A stretch of 8,210 nt of DNA from GCA-003244245 sp035276605. Its GTDB lineage: Bacteria; Actinomycetota; Actinomycetes; Mycobacteriales; Pseudonocardiaceae. Position numbers and translations under genes: made by a program. How positions within the stretch are numbered: position 1 is the first letter of the stretch; the number at the start of each line of letters is the position of its first letter. Below, in pieces: positions 6,052 to 8,210 of the stretch. The notes beneath the pieces are model-generated. The model did no database searches, was not told the DNA's origin, and worked only from the letters and a program-made list of their open reading frames with translations. The stretch lies in assembly GCA_035276605.1 (NCBI GenBank), contig DATELN010000118.1:1-8210 (forward strand). Reading direction: 5' to 3'.

Positions 6052-8127
6052 TCATATTGCACCTCCTGGTGTTGTTGCGGTGAGAGCTCTGTTGGTGAGT
6101 TTGCTGCCCTGGCGTTTGACCAGCCGGGGGTCGGTTGGGTCGGGCGGGTCGAACAGCGGGGTGTTTTTGTCGTTGGCCTGGTGGGCGGTGAGCAGCCCAG
6201 CCCGCCGCCAGGCCTTGATGGTGGAGATGTGGACGTCGAGCTGTCTGGCTATTTCGTTGAGGGTCAGCAGGCCGCGGGCGCGGAGCCGGTCGGCGTGGCT
6301 GGGCAGTTGGTGGCTGTGGCGTAGGTTGAGCACTATCCGGGCGGTGAAGGGCTTGCCCTCGCCGGAGCGGTGTCCGGCGGCGTTGAGCGCGTTGGCGGTC
6401 TGGGCGTCGGTGTGGTCATCGAGGAGCCGGTGGAGCGCGGCGACGGTGTCCGGTTGGGTCTGGCGCAGCTGCCAGGCAGGGGGCGGGATCGGGACGCTGA
6501 GGCTGGTGAGTTGCCCGCCGCGGAAGCGGATGTGCAGCTGGATACGGTCGGTTTTGATCAGGGTGACATCGTCGATGAGCAGGCGGGCCATGCGCTTGCG
6601 CTCGCGTTGCGGGGTGGCCGGGTCTGACCACAGGGCGGGGAAGTCGGTGGCCAGCGCCCGGATGCGGGCCTTGTCGTGGTCGGTGAGCGTGGTGGGGCCG
6701 GCGGTGGCGCTGTCGTAGTCATCCTGGGCGGTTTGCACGGCGCGCAGCGCCTGGTTCCAGTCGGCTTCCAGGGTTTGGGCGACGAGCCGGTTGCCCGGGT
6801 CGACGGCCAGATAGCGGCGGCGGGCGAGCTCGGCGCGGTGGCGGGCGCGTTCGACATGAGCTCGACGCATCGCGTCGGCCTGTTCGGCGCGGGCCTCGAT
6901 CTCGACCTGGACAGTCAGGGCGACTTCGAGGCTCAGTGGGGTGAGGGTTTCGAGCAGCAGCGTGGCGACGGCCGCGTCAACGACGGCGCCGGGGATGGTC
7001 TGGCAGCGTGGCTCGGCGTTGTCGATGCACTCGCGCAGGCATTGGTAGTCGGGGACCTGGGTGGTGGCGCGGGTGTGGTAGCGCACGGTCATCCGCCGGC
7101 CGCAGCGGCCGCAGATCGCTAGGCCTTGGAGCAGCGCGGTGCCTTCCCGGGCTGGCCCGGCGGCCCGTTGGGTGCCGTGCGCGGTGGCGTTGCCCAGTAG
7201 CAACTGCTGGTTGGCCTCGAAGGCCTCCCAGGTGATGTATCCGGGATGAGCGCCGAGGATCAGCGCGGTCCACTGCTCGCGGGGCAGCGCCAGGAGAGTC
7301 TTTTTGCCGTTGGCCGCGGTGGCTTCGCGGCGCCGGCCGTAGGCGAACGCGCCGGCATAGCGGGGGTTGTGCAAGGTGCGCAGTACCCGCCAGTGGGTCA
7401 GCGGCATCCAGGCCAGCTCGCCCTTGCGCGCTCCGGTGCTGATCCGGACCGGGAACAGCAGGTTGTCGTCCCGGAAGGCGGATACCACCGCCCGGGCCGA
7501 GCCGGTGAGGGAAAACATCGCGAACAGATGGCCGATGGCGTGTTGCACTCCGGCGTCGGGGTCGAGCACGACGTGGCCAGCGCCGTCGTAGACCAGGCCG
7601 ACCGGCAGTCCCATCCGCAGCTCGCCGCGCCGGGCCGCCGACAGCTGCCCACCACGCAGCCGGGCCCGGAGGAAGTGCAGCTCGGCCTCGCTCATCGTGC
7701 CCTTGAGGCCCAGCAGCAGCCGGTCGTTGAACTCACCCGGGTTATAGAGCCCGTCTTCGTCGCAGATCAGCGTCGAGGTCAGCGCACAGATCTCCAGCAG
7801 CCGGTGCCAGTCGGCGTTATTGCGGGCCAGCCGGGACACTTCCAGGCCGAGCACGATCCCAGCCCGACCCAGGCCGACCTCGGCGACCAGATGCTGGAAG
7901 CCGGCCCGATCCGCGGCACTGGCCCCGGACTGCCCCTGGTCAGTATCGATGGTGATGATCTGTTCGGCGGGCCAACCCAACGCGGCGGCGCGCTGGCGCA
8001 GCGCGTATTGCCGTGCAGTGGACTCGGTGTTGTGTAAGACCTGCTTGAGCGTGGACTGGCGCACATACAGGTAAGCGTTGCGGGCCAGGTGGTCGGCGGT
8101 CACCTTCCCCGCGGTCTCGGCGTTCAC
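6052..8127 (-). CDS. Large serine recombinase with C-terminal helix-turn-helix
   Basis: A 691-residue site-specific recombinase. The N-terminal resolvase catalytic domain (about 17-160) has the nucleophile motif 'YVRQS' (S25, with R23) and 'LEVSRLARNNADWHRLLE' carrying R99 and R102, the conserved Arg pair. A recombinase domain follows (about 165-300, with 'VLRTLHNPRYAGAFAYGRRR'), then a zinc ribbon with Cys 339, 342, 363, 367 and 375, and a coiled coil rich in Arg/Ala/Glu (about 405-475). After a further 150 residues a MerR-like helix-turn-helix appears at 621-646 ('LNEIARQLDVHISTIKAWRR'). Family members cut and rejoin DNA through a 5'-phosphoserine link and serve as phage integrases or transposon recombinases. 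No phage or transposon partner gene is visible. Start is GTG 8127, 6 nt after the stop of an upstream gene, suggesting an operon. All catalytic residues appear present, so it is probably functional. It abuts the broken transposase on its 3' side. Confidence 0.9.
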   Translation of the reverse strand: MNAETAGKVTADHLARNAYLYVRQSTLKQVLHNTESTARQYALRQRAAALGWPAEQIITIDTDQGQSGASAADRAGFQHLVAEVGLGRAGIVLGLEVSRLARNNADWHRLLEICALTSTLICDEDGLYNPGEFNDRLLLGLKGTMSEAELHFLRARLRGGQLSAARRGELRMGLPVGLVYDGAGHVVLDPDAGVQHAIGHLFAMFSLTGSARAVVSAFRDDNLLFPVRISTGARKGELAWMPLTHWRVLRTLHNPRYAGAFAYGRRREATAANGKKTLLALPREQWTALILGAHPGYITWEAFEANQQLLLGNATAHGTQRAAGPAREGTALLQGLAICGRCGRRMTVRYHTRATTQVPDYQCLRECIDNAEPRCQTIPGAVVDAAVATLLLETLTPLSLEVALTVQVEIEARAEQADAMRRAHVERARHRAELARRRYLAVDPGNRLVAQTLEADWNQALRAVQTAQDDYDSATAGPTTLTDHDKARIRALATDFPALWSDPATPQRERKRMARLLIDDVTLIKTDRIQLHIRFRGGQLTSLSVPIPPPAWQLRQTQPDTVAALHRLLDDHTDAQTANALNAAGHRSGEGKPFTARIVLNLRHSHQLPSHADRLRARGLLTLNEIARQLDVHISTIKAWRRAGLLTAHQANDKNTPLFDPPDPTDPRLVKRQGSKLTNRALTATTPGGAI

Positions 8128-8133
8128 CGCTGC

Positions 8134-8210
8134 TCACCGGTGGGCGGCCAGGCACGACAGCGCCATCGTGGCCAGCGCCGCGACCAGCGCCTCGCCGCTG
8201 CCGGGCGCCG
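8134..8210 (-). CDS. 3' end of an unidentified gene upstream of the recombinase (partial)
   Basis: Reading the minus strand from the window edge, one frame ends 'EALVAALATMALSCLAAHR' followed by TGA at 8136-8134. All 24 complete sense codons end in G or C, while the other two frames do not show this, which is good evidence for real coding. The next GTG (recombinase) starts 6 nt later, so the two are probably co-transcribed and translated in tandem. The tail looks like an Ala/Leu-rich helix; the family cannot be recognised from 25 residues. The gene continues beyond the window. Confidence 0.55.
   Translation of the reverse strand, partial: APGSGEALVAALATMALSCLAAHR

Noticed and set aside
7246..8037. 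263-codon plus-strand frame opposite the recombinase
   Set aside because: Shadow of the recombinase gene; no domain, and the minus strand carries all catalytic motifs.

Overview
The window is high-GC DNA with actinobacterial, probably mycobacterial, character. The evidence is strong G/C bias at third codon positions, frequent GTG starts, a DUF6131-type 51-residue membrane protein, and a YihY protein with an 'RVDEFQRRH' N-terminus and a C-terminal tail of the kind I recall from mycobacteria. The genus call is an inference from family recognition; no rRNA or other taxonomic marker is present.

Layout. (1) 1-150: downstream flank of yihY, nothing supportable. (2) 151-1134, minus: YihY/BrkB-family inner-membrane protein. 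(3) 1135-1606: divergent intergenic region with a plausible -10 box for the next gene. (4) 1607-1762, plus: DUF6131-like small membrane protein, GTG start. (5) 1763-2354: a 592-nt stretch without a convincing gene. It holds an interrupted inverted repeat, a long GC-rich stem-loop with an anti-SD-like loop, and, just before the next start codon, an 11-bp hairpin that buries the Shine-Dalgarno sequence. (6) 2355-5086, plus: a two-gene unit with a 4-nt ATGA overlap. The first gene encodes a soluble MgtE-like regulatory protein (PRC-like region, MgtE N domain, CBS pair) with no membrane domain. The second encodes an 11-TM NRAMP-superfamily transporter whose TM1 and TM6 metal-site motifs are not the canonical DPGN and MPH. 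(7) 5229-6040, plus: a heavily decayed, 3'-truncated rve/DDE transposase. (8) 6052-8127, minus: a large serine recombinase with a C-terminal MerR-like helix-turn-helix. Six nt upstream of it is the 3' end of another gene (8134-8210, minus).

How it may work. The most interesting unit is region 5-6. MgtE normally joins a cytosolic Mg2+-sensing N/CBS module to its own channel domain. Here the sensor module is a separate protein, translationally coupled to an Nramp-related transporter of the type linked to Mg2+ rather than Mn2+/Fe2+ transport. The simplest reading is a split sensor-plus-transporter system for Mg2+ or another divalent cation, possibly controlled at translation initiation by the leader hairpin. 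Mobile DNA (regions 7-8) lies directly downstream, so this is an edge of an accessory or rearranged region.
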